A DNA stretch of 55,000 bases, taken from NCBI GenBank assembly GCA_030141605.1, contig JAQGDQ010001022.1, positions 1 through 55,000 of the forward strand, written 5' to 3'. The notes under the pieces are model-generated. The model searched no databases. It saw nothing but the letters and a program-made list of their open reading frames with translations, and was not told the DNA's origin. Positions 1 through 11,997 of the stretch are shown here, one piece after another (within the stretch, counting starts at the first letter, position 1; every line of letters begins with the position of its first letter). The stretch comes from Tubiluchus corallicola (Eukaryota; Priapulida; Priapulimorpha; Priapulimorphida; Tubiluchidae). Position numbers and translations under genes: made by a program.

Positions 1-121
1 TATGTTGTGTTATGTTATGTTGTGTTGTGTTGTGTTGTGTTGTGTTGTGTTGTGTTGTGTTGTGTTGTGTTGTGTTGTGTTATGTTATGTTATGTTATGT
101 TATGTTATGTTATGTTATGTT
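1..121. repeat. Pentanucleotide satellite (TATGT/TGTGT)n
   Basis: An almost uninterrupted 5-bp tandem repeat switches between TATGT and TGTGT blocks. It begins before the window. It is the reverse complement of the ACATA unit that fills 3520-4386 on the other side of the Dlx exon. Confidence 0.95.
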
Positions 122-520
122 AAAAATGTTCTAATTTAAAGTGAGATTGGGTTAAAAATGGTAACCTAATTTGATAGAAAGGCATGTTGCTGTTGTTAAT
201 GTATCTAAACATAAGCAGAAGAGTGAAATGTTCTCTGTGAAATTTTAAGATGGGAGTTTTTAGTGAGTTCCTTAATTCGGTAGGCCAGTGAGTATCAGTC
301 TTTGATGATTTGTGTGAAAAACCACATATTAATTTAAGTGTATAGTTTTGTCAGGTATTTAGTGAAATAAAATTCTCTCAAATTACTCTTTGGAAAGATG
401 GTAAAGATAGTAAGATGGTAAAGATCCGTAAAGATAGTGTGGAAGGATCAGCGTTTTATAGATTAAAATTTTGGTGCTCTTAGTTAATGGTAGAGGTAAA
501 TAAATAAGTGTGTGTGATAT
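122..520. other. Non-repetitive part of the Dlx intron
   Basis: Mostly unique AT-rich sequence with no reading frame or RNA gene that I can support. It lies in the intron upstream of the Dlx exon. Confidence 0.5.
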
Positions 521-1403
521 AAAGTAAGTGAGCAAAAACAAGCTTGTAAAATAAGTGAGTAAAGTGAGTAAATACAAGCTTATAAAATAAGTGAGTAAAA
601 CAAGCTTATAAAATAAGCGAGTAAAGTGAGCAGAAACAAGTACACACACGTAAAATAAGTGGGTAAAGTGAGCAAAAACAGGTACATAAAATAAGTGAGT
701 AAAAACAAGCTTGTAAAATAAGTGAGTAAAGTGAGCAAAAACAGGTACATAAAATAAGTAAGTAAAAACAAGCTTGTAAAATAAGTGAGTAAAGTGAGCA
801 AAAACAAGTACATACACGTAAAATAAGTGAGTAAAGTGAGCAAAAACAAGTACATACACGTTAAATGAGCGAGTAAAGTGAGCAAAAACAAGTACATACA
901 CGTAAAATAAGTGAGTAAAGTGAGCAAAAACAAGTACATAAAATAACTGAGTAAAAACAAGCTTATATAAAATAAGTGAGTAAATACAAGCTTATAAAAT
1001 AAGTGAGTAAATACAAGCTTATAAAATAAGTGAGTAAATACAAGCTTATAAAATAAGTGAGTAAATCCAAGCTTATAAAATAAGTGAGTAAATACAAGCT
1101 TATAAAATAAGTGAGTAAATACAAGCTTATAAAATAAGTGAGTAAATACAAGCTTATAAAATAAGTGAGTAAATACAAGCTTATAAAATAAGTGAGTAAA
1201 TACAAGCTTATAAAATAAGTAAGTAAAAACAAGCTTATAAAATAAGTGAGCAAAAACAAGCTTATAAAATAAGTGAGCAAAAACAAGCTTGTAAAATAAG
1301 TGAGTAAAGTGAGCAAAAACAAGTACATACACGTAAAATAAGTGAGTAAAGTGAGCAAAAACAAGTACATACACGTAAAATAAGTGAGCGAAGTGAGCAA
1401 AAA
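521..1403. repeat. Minisatellite of 27-bp and 42-bp units in the Dlx intron
   Basis: Two related units alternate. A 42-bp unit has the core AAAATAAGTGAGTAAAGTGA followed by GCAAAAACAAGTACATACACG. A 27-bp unit, dominant from 970 to 1230, has a core reading TAAGTGAGTAAATACAAGCT. Both lengths are multiples of three, which is why long minus-strand reading frames exist here; they are low-complexity and not genes. The array stops at the putative branch point of the following intron acceptor. Confidence 0.93.
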
Positions 1404-1433
1404 CTAACATAACGATGTTATTTTATGTTACAG
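1404..1433 (+). promoter_or_regulatory. Branch point and 3' splice acceptor of the Dlx last intron
   Basis: CTAAC at 1404-1408 matches the animal branch-point consensus. It is followed by a T-rich stretch and TTACAG ending at 1433. The exon then opens with the homeodomain codons for VKIWFQN. The junction falls between homeodomain residues 44 and 45, the classic intron position of Dlx genes. Confidence 0.85.
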
Positions 1434-1916
1434 GTAAAAATCTGGTTCCAGAACAAACGGTCGAAGTACAAGAAATTAGTGAAGCACGCTCAAGCCAATG
1501 GTCAACCGCTTCCCCCACTAGTTCCACCATCCACAAGCGCCTCGGACATGGCATGGGGCGACCATGACAACAACAACAAAACAGAAAGTGGCGGCGCCTA
1601 TAGTATAGCACCGCCTCAGTATCCTTCTCCATGGCCTCACATGTACAATCCCACAAATATGGACGGGATTCGACTAGGAGGCATAGGCGATTTCACCTCT
1701 TCTCCTCCTGTTGGTTACCAAGGTGATTACAGAGCTGGAGGGTACGGTCTGTCTACTCAGGATGCTGCTGATAGTAGGGACATTTCAACACCCACGAGTA
1801 TCACAAGTTACAATCCCGATGCGGTGCCGGGAGGTTTAGCGCGACCGAATTCTCTTACCTCTTACGGACAGGACCAGACCGCGTCTGCAGGTTCAACGCC
1901 TTATTCTTCTGGATGA
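1434..1916 (+). CDS. Dlx: Distal-less/Dlx homeobox protein, last coding exon (partial gene)
   Basis: This is the terminal exon of a Dlx-family transcription factor, a nuclear DNA-binding regulator of appendage, neural and sensory patterning in animals. The exon is phase 0 and encodes 160 residues. It starts at homeodomain residue 45 with VKIWFQNKRSKYKKL, the C-terminal half of the recognition helix, with Gln50 and Asn51 present. K52 and the SKYKK run are Dlx-type. Beyond the homeodomain is a low-complexity Ser/Gly/Pro/Tyr-rich tail ending STPYSSG and TGA, as expected for Dlx C-termini. The N-terminal part and the first two thirds of the homeodomain lie left of the window. The ATG at 1425 is intronic and not the start. 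Orthology to a particular Dlx subgroup is not decided. Confidence 0.93.
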   Translation, partial: VKIWFQNKRSKYKKLVKHAQANGQPLPPLVPPSTSASDMAWGDHDNNNKTESGGAYSIAPPQYPSPWPHMYNPTNMDGIRLGGIGDFTSSPPVGYQGDYRAGGYGLSTQDAADSRDISTPTSITSYNPDAVPGGLARPNSLTSYGQDQTASAGSTPYSSG

Positions 1917-3170
1917 GAATAACTAGGAATTTTCCCGTGTGTGTTTATTTCAAGCCGTTTTATGCAGTGTCTGATTGATGTTGTCGTTACCGTCCGTCCT
2001 GGGAAACCGGGTACAGAATGAGACGTACATTCGAACAGACAACAGGAATGCATTGTGTACAGTCACAACAAGGAGTTACTGTTGACAGGACGACACCACG
2101 CATGCGCTGCAAGGCTAGCTTGTTGAATGACCACGTGCACCTGTAACCATGACTTAAGAACCTTGTATCAGTGTACGTCTAAGCTGATTATTTTAGGACA
2201 GTGCACGACAGTGTGTTCGGTTACCAGCGAAGATGCTTTTAGCGAAACTTTGTAAATCCAAGTCCAGCTTTACTGGTTTTACTGTGTGAGGCAATACAGA
2301 CGGACTGTTAGTATATATAACAAGCACATCTAGTACGTTGAGTTAAACAAGTTTATTCTCTATCACCTTGTATATATGCAGCTGATGTTATCTTACTGCA
2401 TCTTTGTACATAATTAGATAACGAGCAATAGTGTCATTCCAGCTGAACTTGTGACGTCACCGCCCCTAATGCGTACGTTAAATGATTCAATATTTTCCCA
2501 ATAGTCGGATGTTCAATCAGTATTGATTGGGTGTCCATTGTGAAACTAGAGAGATTTAGCGATAAGCAACCATTCAGCTGCCTGCCTAAGTCGCCTATAG
2601 ATGTAGAAAGATCCGTATCTCTTCTTATGAGCTTTTGTTGCCAGACCCCACATACGTTGTCAATGCACGCCAGAACCAGGTCGTCAAGACTTGTTAGAGT
2701 TTGATGTCGTTATTGGCATAAAGGATTTCGTAAGCCTATTCAATTTACCTGGCTATTGAACATACAGGCATTTGCTGGATTTGTTTCACATTAGCAAACT
2801 AAATCATACAGTTCAAGGTAGTGATTATAATTAAGAAAGCTGCCCTGTAGAAAAAAAACGAACATTAATTCTCTGTGATCATACGAGACGTAGTTTTCTA
2901 ACCACTTTAGACTTCTCTCTAGGTCGCTATGATTGCTCCAGATTTCTTTAGCTGTACAGTGCGTCTTGTTCAACTGATTTTCTGTATTTTTTATTAATGT
3001 CAGTAATTATTATTTATTATGATTATAATTTAAATGCGCATCAATCATTGTAGACTATGCTGTGTGCATTGTTGATTAGTATTAAACTTATTACAAATAT
3101 AGGGGCAATAAATATGGTACGATGAATGCACATGACGCTTATTTAAATAAAGCAGTTATATCCAAAACAT
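1917..3170 (+). other. Dlx 3' untranslated region with candidate poly(A) signals
   Basis: No coding potential is visible after the Dlx stop. Canonical AATAAA hexamers at 3107-3112 and 3146-3151 are the first plausible poly(A) signals, giving a 3'UTR of about 1.2 kb. A perfect CRE palindrome TGACGTCA lies at 2452-2459. The small minus-strand reading frame at 2791-2973 has no recognisable features. Confidence 0.6.
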
Positions 3171-3519
3171 TTCTTAATTACTTTATACGTGCCTAAGTGT
3201 TTTAACTGTCTATGAAGCAATATAATTTTGCAAGTAAAGAGATTACCATTGTTGTTAGAGACTTTGATAACTATAACTGGTTAATTTAGGATAATGAGTT
3301 GCCAGAGAAAACAAAGTAGAATTAGACACTGTTTTTTTCCTTTTCTTTATTAGTAAATGAACGGAAAGAACATTGTCTACATCACATTGTTACTTTTAGT
3401 AAAAGCTGAAATTCATTGTCCGACATTAGCCCATTTTTACCTTATAGTTTTCTGTTCATCAAAGCACAGAACACAATGTCAAACAATGAGAGAAGTAATA
3501 CAATAACATGGTATGATAA

Positions 3520-4386
3520 TAACATAACGTAACGTAACCTAACGCAACATAACATAACGTAACGTAACGTAACGTAGCGTAACATTGCATAGCATAGCAT
3601 AACATAACACAACACAAACATAACACAATATAACGTGATGTTACGTAATGTAACTTAACTTAACTTAACTTAACTTAACGTAACGTAACGTAACGTAACG
3701 TAACGTAACGTAACATAACACTGCACAGCACAGCACAGCACAGCACAGCACAGCAGAGCATAGCATAGCATAGCATAGCATAGCATAGCATAGCATAGCA
3801 TAGCATAGCATAGCATAGCATAGCATAGCATAGCATAACATAACATAACATAGCATAGCATAGCATAACATAACATAACATAACATAACATAACATAACA
3901 TAACATAACATAACATAACATAACATAACATAACATAACTTAACATAACATAACATAACATAACATAACATAACATAACATAACATAACATAACGTAACG
4001 TAGCATAACATAACATAGCATAACGTAACGTAGCATAACATAACATAACATAACATAACGTAACATAGCATAGCATAGTATAGCATAGCATAGCATAGCA
4101 CAGCACAGCACAGCACAGTACAACATAACACAACACAACATAACATAACATAACATAACATAACATAACATAACATAACATAACATAACATAACATAACA
4201 TAACATAACATAACATAACATAACATAACATAACATAACATAACATAACATAACATAACATAACATAACATAACATAACATAACATAACATAACATAACA
4301 TAACATAACATAACATAACATAACATAACATAACATAACATAACATAACATAACATAACATAACATAACATAACATAACATAACAT
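3520..4386. repeat. Pentanucleotide satellite (ACATA)n with variants
   Basis: About 870 bp of 5-bp repeats: CGTAA, AGCAT, AGCAC and ACATA blocks, ending in more than 240 bp of pure ACATA. It reads open in several minus frames (MLCYV repeats) only because 15 bp is a common multiple of 5 and 3; these are not genes. Confidence 0.97.
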
Positions 4387-6228
4387 AGTGTATAATAATG
4401 ATATAATAACAACTTTGCAATAACACTGACATTAATGTATGTTATTTTAATATATAAAATCATCAAAGGAAATAAACTAAACACCGCTGATAGTTTCATG
4501 AAATTTATTTCGTTTTCTCGCACGTGGCAGATTAGACTGTTTATCTGTGAATTTGCGAACTTCTCTTGAAATATTTCTAGAAAACTTAAAATCGAGTTTA
4601 AAAACGTTGGACTTATTTGGGTCTTCATATTAGACAGAGGAAGTGATTTCACGCCTGCAATAAAAATACACTATAGATCTGTTGTTATATTCTAGCTATA
4701 GATGGCACTGTTGTACGGTTTCAAACAGAGAAGAATTGCAGTTCTGAGAACTTAATATTCTCTGTTTCTTAGAGATCATTTGCACACCTTTTTAGAAGAA
4801 ACACCCTCCCAAACTCCTTCAGATTTACCTAATGTTTTTTGCCCCCAATTTCTGCCCTCAGTATCACATGTGTTTAAAGTGATTCTTGCATGAATTACAA
4901 TATGGTACTGGTTCCTATTATGGTAATTTATAACTGCAGCAATGCATGGCTGAGAAAGCTGCTGGACAAAATGCTACTTGACAGTCATCCTGTCCGTCTG
5001 TCTTGCTAATTGACTACTAAGTTATTACCACAAACACCTAGTATTTGTCAAGTTAAGTGGTTAATTATGACTTACTGCTGACTACAATTGGCGAGGTTAA
5101 CTTCAGCCAGATAACGTTTTCTTTCAAGCACGCATTCAGCCAAGTATTGAACGCTATAGTTATTGTTAGTTATAATTTCTTCATGTAATTTCTCATGTGG
5201 TTAACTGAAAGACAGCCAGTATTAAAGGAAAAGTCAAGTCTTCTAGAAGGATAGGGTTATTTCAATGTTTACGAAAATATTAGAAGGATTTAGTAATAAA
5301 ACTGCAATAAGCGCCTCGTGTAATTAGTAAAATCACTTTAAAGTCGCGATGATTTCACGCATGGGCGCTAACATTTTCAATGGCCGTTCTTCCGATGACG
5401 TCATTCGTCTTGAAGAAAAGTAGTGCACTGTCAATCTTCAATAAAAGTATAATAATTTTTTACAAAATTTGGGTAGCTAGTTTTGTCATATTTTTGCGTG
5501 AACATTGAGTAAGCAGCAGAAGTTTGAATTAGTTTAAGCAGCGCGCTCGCGGAAAGCCACGATGGGCTTACGAAAAGTCATGAAGCCTCCCAGTTACGTC
5601 ATAATATTCAAGTGAAAGGCGGCAACCACCAGAAAATTTCTATTCAGAAGTTGTGCATTTTAAAATTGGGCTTTATAGGCAGTTTTTTGCGAATTTCTTT
5701 TCCATATTTTTCCAAGCTTAAGTGATAAAAGTAAAATAAATCCAACATAATGACTGACTTGTTCTTTCCTTTAATAGCACGCCGGAATTTTTTATAATGA
5801 CGTGCAAACTGCATTACCTAGTGTTTCTGGACGCGCAACTGACATAATTTCCTGTTTATTTGTTTATTCCATTTATAATCCGTAATAAATTACATAAAAC
5901 ATACAACGTGACGTCACATTTACAAAGGCATGGACACTGAAAGGTGTGCAAAACAGGTTTGGACTGAATTTGGCACATAAACCTGGGCCTTGACTACTTG
6001 ACCACTGGCCGGTGGACCACTGACCACTGGACCTCTGACAGTTAACTACAACTACTTATAATCAAGGCAGGTATTAATTCAATTCTGGTGGCTCGTAGCT
6101 CATACAGTTTAATTACGTTAAACTGATGACCATTTAAGTGGATCGTTACTCTATAGTGATTAATTGAAGACTTGGAAATATCTGTACGTGATTAATTAAC
6201 TAAATAAATAAATTATAAAATTATAGAT
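4387..6228. other. Intergenic region between Dlx and Ly6-A
   Basis: AT-rich unique DNA without a defensible gene. A block near 5221 starts TTAAAGGAAAAGTCAAG, resembling the terminus of the MITE families seen elsewhere in the window. An AT-rich stretch around 5480-5700 with a GCGCGCTCGCGG core at about 5540 could be a further mobile-element relic. Confidence 0.4.
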
Positions 6229-6678
<450 letters not shown>

Positions 6679-6884
6679 GGGAAAATCACTCTAAACTTAT
6701 TTTTTCACTAAAACGAAACAAACTGCGCGCGCACGTCATTTGCTTTGCTTTTGTAAACGTGTTGCTCTGGGATGGAAACTTGACGATGTGTTTAACTGTA
6801 CCACCATCACGCCAAATGAAAACATTCTCAACTAGTTCACGCGTTTGGCTTCATCCGTTTGACACAGCTTCTCGACGCTACCCG

Positions 6885-6894
6885 GTCACGTGAC
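6885..6894. promoter_or_regulatory. E-box palindrome GTCACGTGAC upstream of Ly6-A
   Basis: A ten-base perfect palindrome containing CACGTG, 98 bp upstream of the Ly6-A ATG. This is the kind of site bound by bHLH-zip factors such as USF. No TATA box is obvious nearby, so the promoter assignment rests on position alone. Confidence 0.35.
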
Positions 6895-6991
6895 ACCAGT
6901 TACTCCACCATCGGTTACGCTGATCATTTATCGTTCAGTTAAGAAGTTGTGATGCAGAAGACAGGTGAAGGTTTGTGAGAAGCCACTAAAC

Positions 6992-7055
6992 ATGTTACTG
7001 GCAAAATTAATATTATGGACTGTTACGACAGCATGTTCTTGTGCTATGTATACCA
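6992..7055 (+). CDS. Ly6/uPAR protein A, exon 1 (signal peptide)
   Basis: First coding exon of a three-exon secreted or GPI-anchored Ly6/uPAR protein. The 64 bases encode 21 residues plus one base: MLLAKLILWTVTTACSCA is a typical hydrophobic signal peptide, with cleavage likely after SCA. The exon ends at a strong donor, A|GTAAGT (intron starts 7056), in phase 1. The next exon at 14972 starts with two bases that complete a Thr codon. The start codon context AAACATG is acceptable, and no other in-frame ATG lies close upstream. The exon is too short to stand out by itself; it is supported by phase match, signal sequence and donor. Confidence 0.8.
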
Positions 7056-7081
7056 GTAAGTAAACCATTATTGTTAATAAT

Positions 7082-7800
7082 TATTTTTGTTTATAAAAAA
7101 CCACCACTATCGTCATCATCATCACCATCATCACCACCATCACCATCATCATCATCATCACCACCATCAGCATCACCATCACCATCATCATCATCATCAT
7201 CACCACCATCAGCATCACCATCATCATCATCATCATCATCACCACCACCACTACCATCATCATCATCATCACCATCATCACCACCATCAGCATCACCATC
7301 ACCATCATCATCATTATCACCACCACCGCCATTATCATCATCATCGTTATTATTATTTATGAAAACCAATGTAAAAATTGGTCCTAGAAATGCGATAACC
7401 ACAGAGGTTATGTTAGATGCGAGCACGCGTCTTTAGGTTGTATTGAAGTATATCGCAAAGCAGCGGCCGACCAGCAAGTGGCACCTGGCATTTGTTAGTA
7501 TATGTAGTTTGTACTAGAGAGAAAAGAATTATGTAATAAATGTGAAAAAGGAAAAGTTAGGTAGGTCAGTAAGAACAGGATAGCGCTAAAAAACAGTTTG
7601 GAGAAAGAAGGTCATGGGAGTAGGTTTACATATTATAGTTTTAGTTTTTTGAGAGGTGATTATATTCTCATTTTTGCAGGAGTGTAATTATAATCATAAA
7701 ATAGTTTGTATTAATGGAGAGAAATTTTGTATACGTATAGTTATAATATTTTGCAAGGAATATGTTATGAAAGGAGTAAGGAAGACAGAAAAGAAATCAT
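7082..7800 (+). repeat. Duplicated block R4, copy 1 (CAT/CAC tract plus unique arm)
   Basis: A 250-bp CAT/CAC trinucleotide tract (7107-7350) followed by about 430 bp of unique sequence. The reverse complement of 54450-55000 is nearly identical to it; I see only two substitutions in the first 150 bases of the unique arm. The block begins 27 bp after the donor of Ly6-A exon 1. A poly-His or poly-Ser frame through the tract is an artefact of the trinucleotide. Confidence 0.9.
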
Positions 7801-8049
7801 ATTTAAAGCAACGATGTTTAATCACGTGTACTATTTTTAAAACGTGTCCCTCTCACATCAAAACATGAATGAAACGAATTAGTCCTACTGATTTACCGTT
7901 TTCTTCTTACGTGGAAATTTAAGTTTAAAGCAAAACCAGCTCAATGTTAAACTGTAAGTCTCACGTTTTAGTTGTGAGAACATTAATCAGTTATTAAAAA
8001 CTGTTTGTTCAAGCCATATTGCAATATTTCTTATTCAATAAAAATCTAT

Positions 8050-8560
8050 TAAAACTAACTAAACTGTAGGTCTAAACAACCTATCCACAAAAACGTACTA
8101 TTTTTTTGAAGAATGATTTACGTAAAAGAATTATTGCCACGCAAAATTTCACGTCCGTGCCACTGGTTATTCGTTGTTACATGCATTTCGCCATTTGCTA
8201 GTTAGACGAGCACTAGCGCCTGCATTTCGGAAAGCGTTGCACAAAAACAGGTGCTGTACCTTTCAGTTCAGATGTGTTAGTCTGTGACGAACTACGCACG
8301 TTCAACTGCCCATGCGTCAGCACAGCGGTAAATTTCAAATTTGAATTTTTATCTTAAAACGTGCTTACTTTTAGTACAACACACTGAATCTGTTGCAGTA
8401 GCACTGTACTTCCAATTTTCGCTTTCATAAGCACGTGCAACACGCCCGGTGAATATTTTTGATGTTGAAAGTTATGTTAGTTTGTGATGTCATCAATAGT
8501 TGGGCTCGCCCGCCGTTAATTACGTTTTTAATCAATTATTTAATTATTAGAAACGCTTTT
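8050..8560 (+). mobile_element. MITE-like interspersed repeat R1, copy 1
   Basis: One of five copies in this window (others at 10085, 12645, 24763 and 49440). Shared landmarks are GCCTGCATTTCGGAAA, the GTAGCACTGTACTT block and TTAGTTTGTGATGTCA. The better copies start and end in TTAAAGG-like inverted termini. No coding frame is visible, so it is probably a nonautonomous DNA transposon. Confidence 0.8.
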
Positions 8561-9133
8561 TCGCTGTTAGACCCGACTGAGATAACTCAGTGTAAGCCTA
8601 ACTGACTGACTAACTGACTGTAATACAGGTGATATTAAGTTTATGTTATGTACGTATGTTGCTCTGTTGTGTTATGCATTTTTCTGTGCTTGAACCATTA
8701 TACCATTTATAAGTGGTTTCTTTGTTCAGATGTAGAATGTTTTTTCAAGTCTAGTTTTTTTCTTAGTCTCTTGTAATTTACTTTGCTCAATGGTTCAATA
8801 AAATCAGTAAAATATCACGTAAGAGGGATCACTTTCAGAATGAATTTTTGGAACACATTTTTCAGTTTGTATCTGAAATAGATAATTTTCAGTATCAGAA
8901 CTCAGACCTGCTGGTCCTACAGTGTTTAAACTGCTTTATACAACGATTACTGGATTATGTTTTATTACATGGTAAGATCCCACGGCTGTTTCTCGCCTAA
9001 TGAACAATAAAATTCTCACGTGTCATTGCACCAAAAGAATTGAGGAAATGACTTGTCACTTGTTGTCAAACGTGATAATTATGATGCATGCATGAAAGTT
9101 CCTACGCCGGATGGTAACCACATTAAGTGGCAA

Positions 9134-10058
9134 ATAGAAAATGACGCTGGTGTAAGACGTTTTCTAGATAGAAAATGACGCTCGTGTAAGACGTTTTCTA
9201 GATAGAAAATGACGCTCGTGTAAGACGTTTTCTAGATAGAAAATGACGCTCGTGTAAGACGTTTTCTAGATAGAAAATGACGCTCGTGTAAGACGTTTTC
9301 TAGATAGAAAATGACGCTCGTGTAAGACGTTTTCTAGATAGAAAATGACGCTCGTGTAAGACGTTTTCTAGATAGAAAATGATGCTCGTGTAAGACGTTT
9401 TCTAGATAGAAAATGACGCTCGTGTAAGACGTTTTCTAGATAGAAAATGACGCTCGTGTAAGACGTTTTCTAGATAGAAAATGACGCTCGTGTAAGACGT
9501 TTTCTAGATAGAAAATGACGCTCGTGTAAGACGTTTTCTAGATAGAAAATGACGCTCGTGTAAGACGTTTTCTAGATAGAAAATGATGCTCGTGTAAGAC
9601 GTTTTCTAGATAGAAAATGACGCTGGTGTAAGACGTTTTCTAGAGAGAAAATGATGCTCGTGTAAGACGTTTTCTGGATAGAAAATGACGCTCGTGTAAG
9701 ACGTTTTCTAGATAGAAAATGACGCTCGTATAAGACGTTTTCTAGATAGCATATGACGCTCGTGTAAGACGTTTTCTAGATAGAAAATGACGCTCGTGTA
9801 AGACGTTTTCTAGATGGAAAATGACTCTCGTGTAAGACGTTTTCTAAATAGAAAATGACGCTGGTGTAAGACGTTTTCTAGATAGAAAATGATGCTCGTG
9901 TAAGACGTTTTCTAGATAGAAAATGATGCTCGTGTAAGACGTTTTCTAGATAGAAAATGATGCTCGTGTAAGACGTTTTCTAGATAGAAAATGACGCTCG
10001 TGTAAGACGTTTTCTAGATAGAAACTGACGCTCGTGTAAGACGTTTTCTAGATAGAAC
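9134..10058. repeat. 34-bp minisatellite, about 27 copies
   Basis: The unit holds GAAAATGACGCTCGTGTAAG and then ACGTTTTCTAGATA. Neighbouring units differ by single bases (CGCTC, TGCTC or CGCTG). Each unit carries TAGAAAA and TTTTCTA as inverted arms of 7 bp around an 18-base loop, so transcripts or single strands could fold into regular hairpins. It lies in intron 1 of Ly6-A. Confidence 0.97.
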
Positions 10059-10084
10059 ATGCGAAAATGACACTCAGAAAATGA

Positions 10085-10315
10085 GAAAATATCTTATAGT
10101 AGCACTATATTTCAATTTTCGCTTTTGCAAACACGTGCAAACACACTAGTAGAATATTTTTGCTGTTGAAAAAAGTTATGTTAGTTTGTGATGTCATCAA
10201 TGGTTGACTATTATTTAATTATCAGAAACGCTTTTACAGTATTAATTGTGTTGAAATGCATGTTTTTATCGGATTGGAAAATGGAATAGTATATGAAAAA
10301 CCATCCTGTCTTCCT
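10085..10315 (+). mobile_element. MITE-like repeat R1, copy 2 (3' half)
   Basis: Matches the distal half of R1 from the CACTATATTTCAATTTTCGC block to the CATCCTGTCTTCCTTTTAA end. The proximal half is missing; the 34-bp minisatellite occupies that place. Confidence 0.75.
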
Positions 10316-10507
10316 TTTAACATTTAATTTACGAAATAACGAATGCACACCAAATGCGAATAAGTCTTATACGGTGAAAAACAATCAACCGTTTGTTACT
10401 ATTTAATTCAAGCATAGTTTATTTGGTTTAAATTAGACAGTTTTTAAAACTGATACATGAATCCTCTCTGTGCAAAAATATGTGCAAGCAGAAGTGGAGA
10501 AAAATAG

Positions 10508-11533
10508 TCATATAAATACATATAAACTCAAATAGATGTGCACACATATAAATACATATAAACTCAAATAGATGTGCACACATATAAATACATATAAACT
10601 CAAATAGACGTGCACACATATAAATACATATAAACTCAAATAGATGTGCACACATATAAGTACATATAAACTCAAATAGACGTGCTCACATATAAGTACA
10701 TATAAACTCAAATAGACGTGCACACATATAAATACATATAAACTCAAATAGACGTGCACACATATAAATACATATAAACTCAAATAGATGTGCTCACATA
10801 TAAATACATATAAACTCAAATAGACGTGCACACATATAAATACATATAAACTCAAATAGATGTGCACACATATAAATACATATAAACTCAAATAGATGTG
10901 CTCACATATAAATACATATAAACTCAAATAGACGTGCACACATATAAATACATATAAACTCAAATAGATATGCACACATATAAGTACATATAAACTCAAA
11001 TAGATGTGCACACATATAAATACATATAAACTCAAATAGATGTGCACACATATAAGTACATATAAACTCAAATAGACGTGCACACATATAAATACATATA
11101 AACTCAAATAGATATGCACACATATAAGTACATATAAACTCAAATAGATGTGCACACATATAAATACATATAAACTCAAATAGATGTGCACACATATAAG
11201 TACATATAAACTCAAATAGACGTGAACACATATAAATACATATAAACTCAAATAGATGTGCACACATATAAGTACATATAAACTCAAATAGACGTGAACA
11301 CATATAAGTACATATAAACTCAAATAGATGTGCACACATATAAGTACATATAAACTCAAATAGATGTGCACACATATAAATACATATAAACTCAAATAGA
11401 TGTGCACACATATAAGTACATATAAACTCAAATAGACGTGAACACATATAAATACATATAAACTCAAATAGATGTGCACACATATAAGTACATATAAACT
11501 CAAATAGATGTGCACACATATAAGTACATATAA
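10508..11533. repeat. 36-bp minisatellite, about 28 copies
   Basis: The unit is CATATAAATACATATAAACT plus CAAATAGATGTGCACA. Two variable positions (AAATAC/AAGTAC and GATGTG/GACGTG) vary independently, with occasional CTCACA or GAACACA. Because 36 is divisible by three, several minus frames stay open for up to 335 codons; this is no evidence for a protein. Confidence 0.97.
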
Positions 11534-11539
11534 AGAAAG

Positions 11540-11945
11540 ACGTAATCCTACGTAGTTAATAGATGTGACGCAGTTAATGATATAATATTTGAATAATACA
11601 ATGACTGCGTAAACATTTATAGTAAACTACATAAAAGTAAACCTAAAATCTGAACATATTAGTTTTCTTTATGTTATTTCGAATGCAATAAAAACTTTAC
11701 ATTTAGCATCAACATTGCAATTGTCACTTCCACAAGGATACAATGAAACGGTTTACAATTTCTATATTGTAAAATGTTGATATTTAAAGGCAATAATATG
11801 TTATTTAATTGACTGAACGTGGCAATTCTGGCATCTCTTGTTATCATTTGAGGTATATCAGTTTCTCTCTCTCTCTCAGCCTCTCTCTCTCGTTCTCTTT
11901 CTCTACCCCCCTCTCTCTCTCTCTCTCTGTCTGTCTCTCTCCCTC

Positions 11946-11997
<52 letters not shown>

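Noticed and set aside
1423-1656. 77-codon minus frame over the Dlx exon
   Set aside because: Antisense shadow of the homeobox exon.
3665-4652. Long MLCYV-repeat frames
   Set aside because: Pure pentanucleotide satellite; the repeat peptide has a 15-bp period and no gene structure.
7087-7362. Poly-histidine protein
   Set aside because: CAT/CAC microsatellite belonging to repeat block R4.
9134-10058. CRISPR-like regular array
   Set aside because: Units are contiguous and near-identical with no distinct spacers, and the context is animal intron.
10508-11515. 335-codon open frame on the minus strand
   Set aside because: It comes from the 36-bp repeat, whose length is divisible by three; other frames in the array are open as well and there is no flanking domain or start context.
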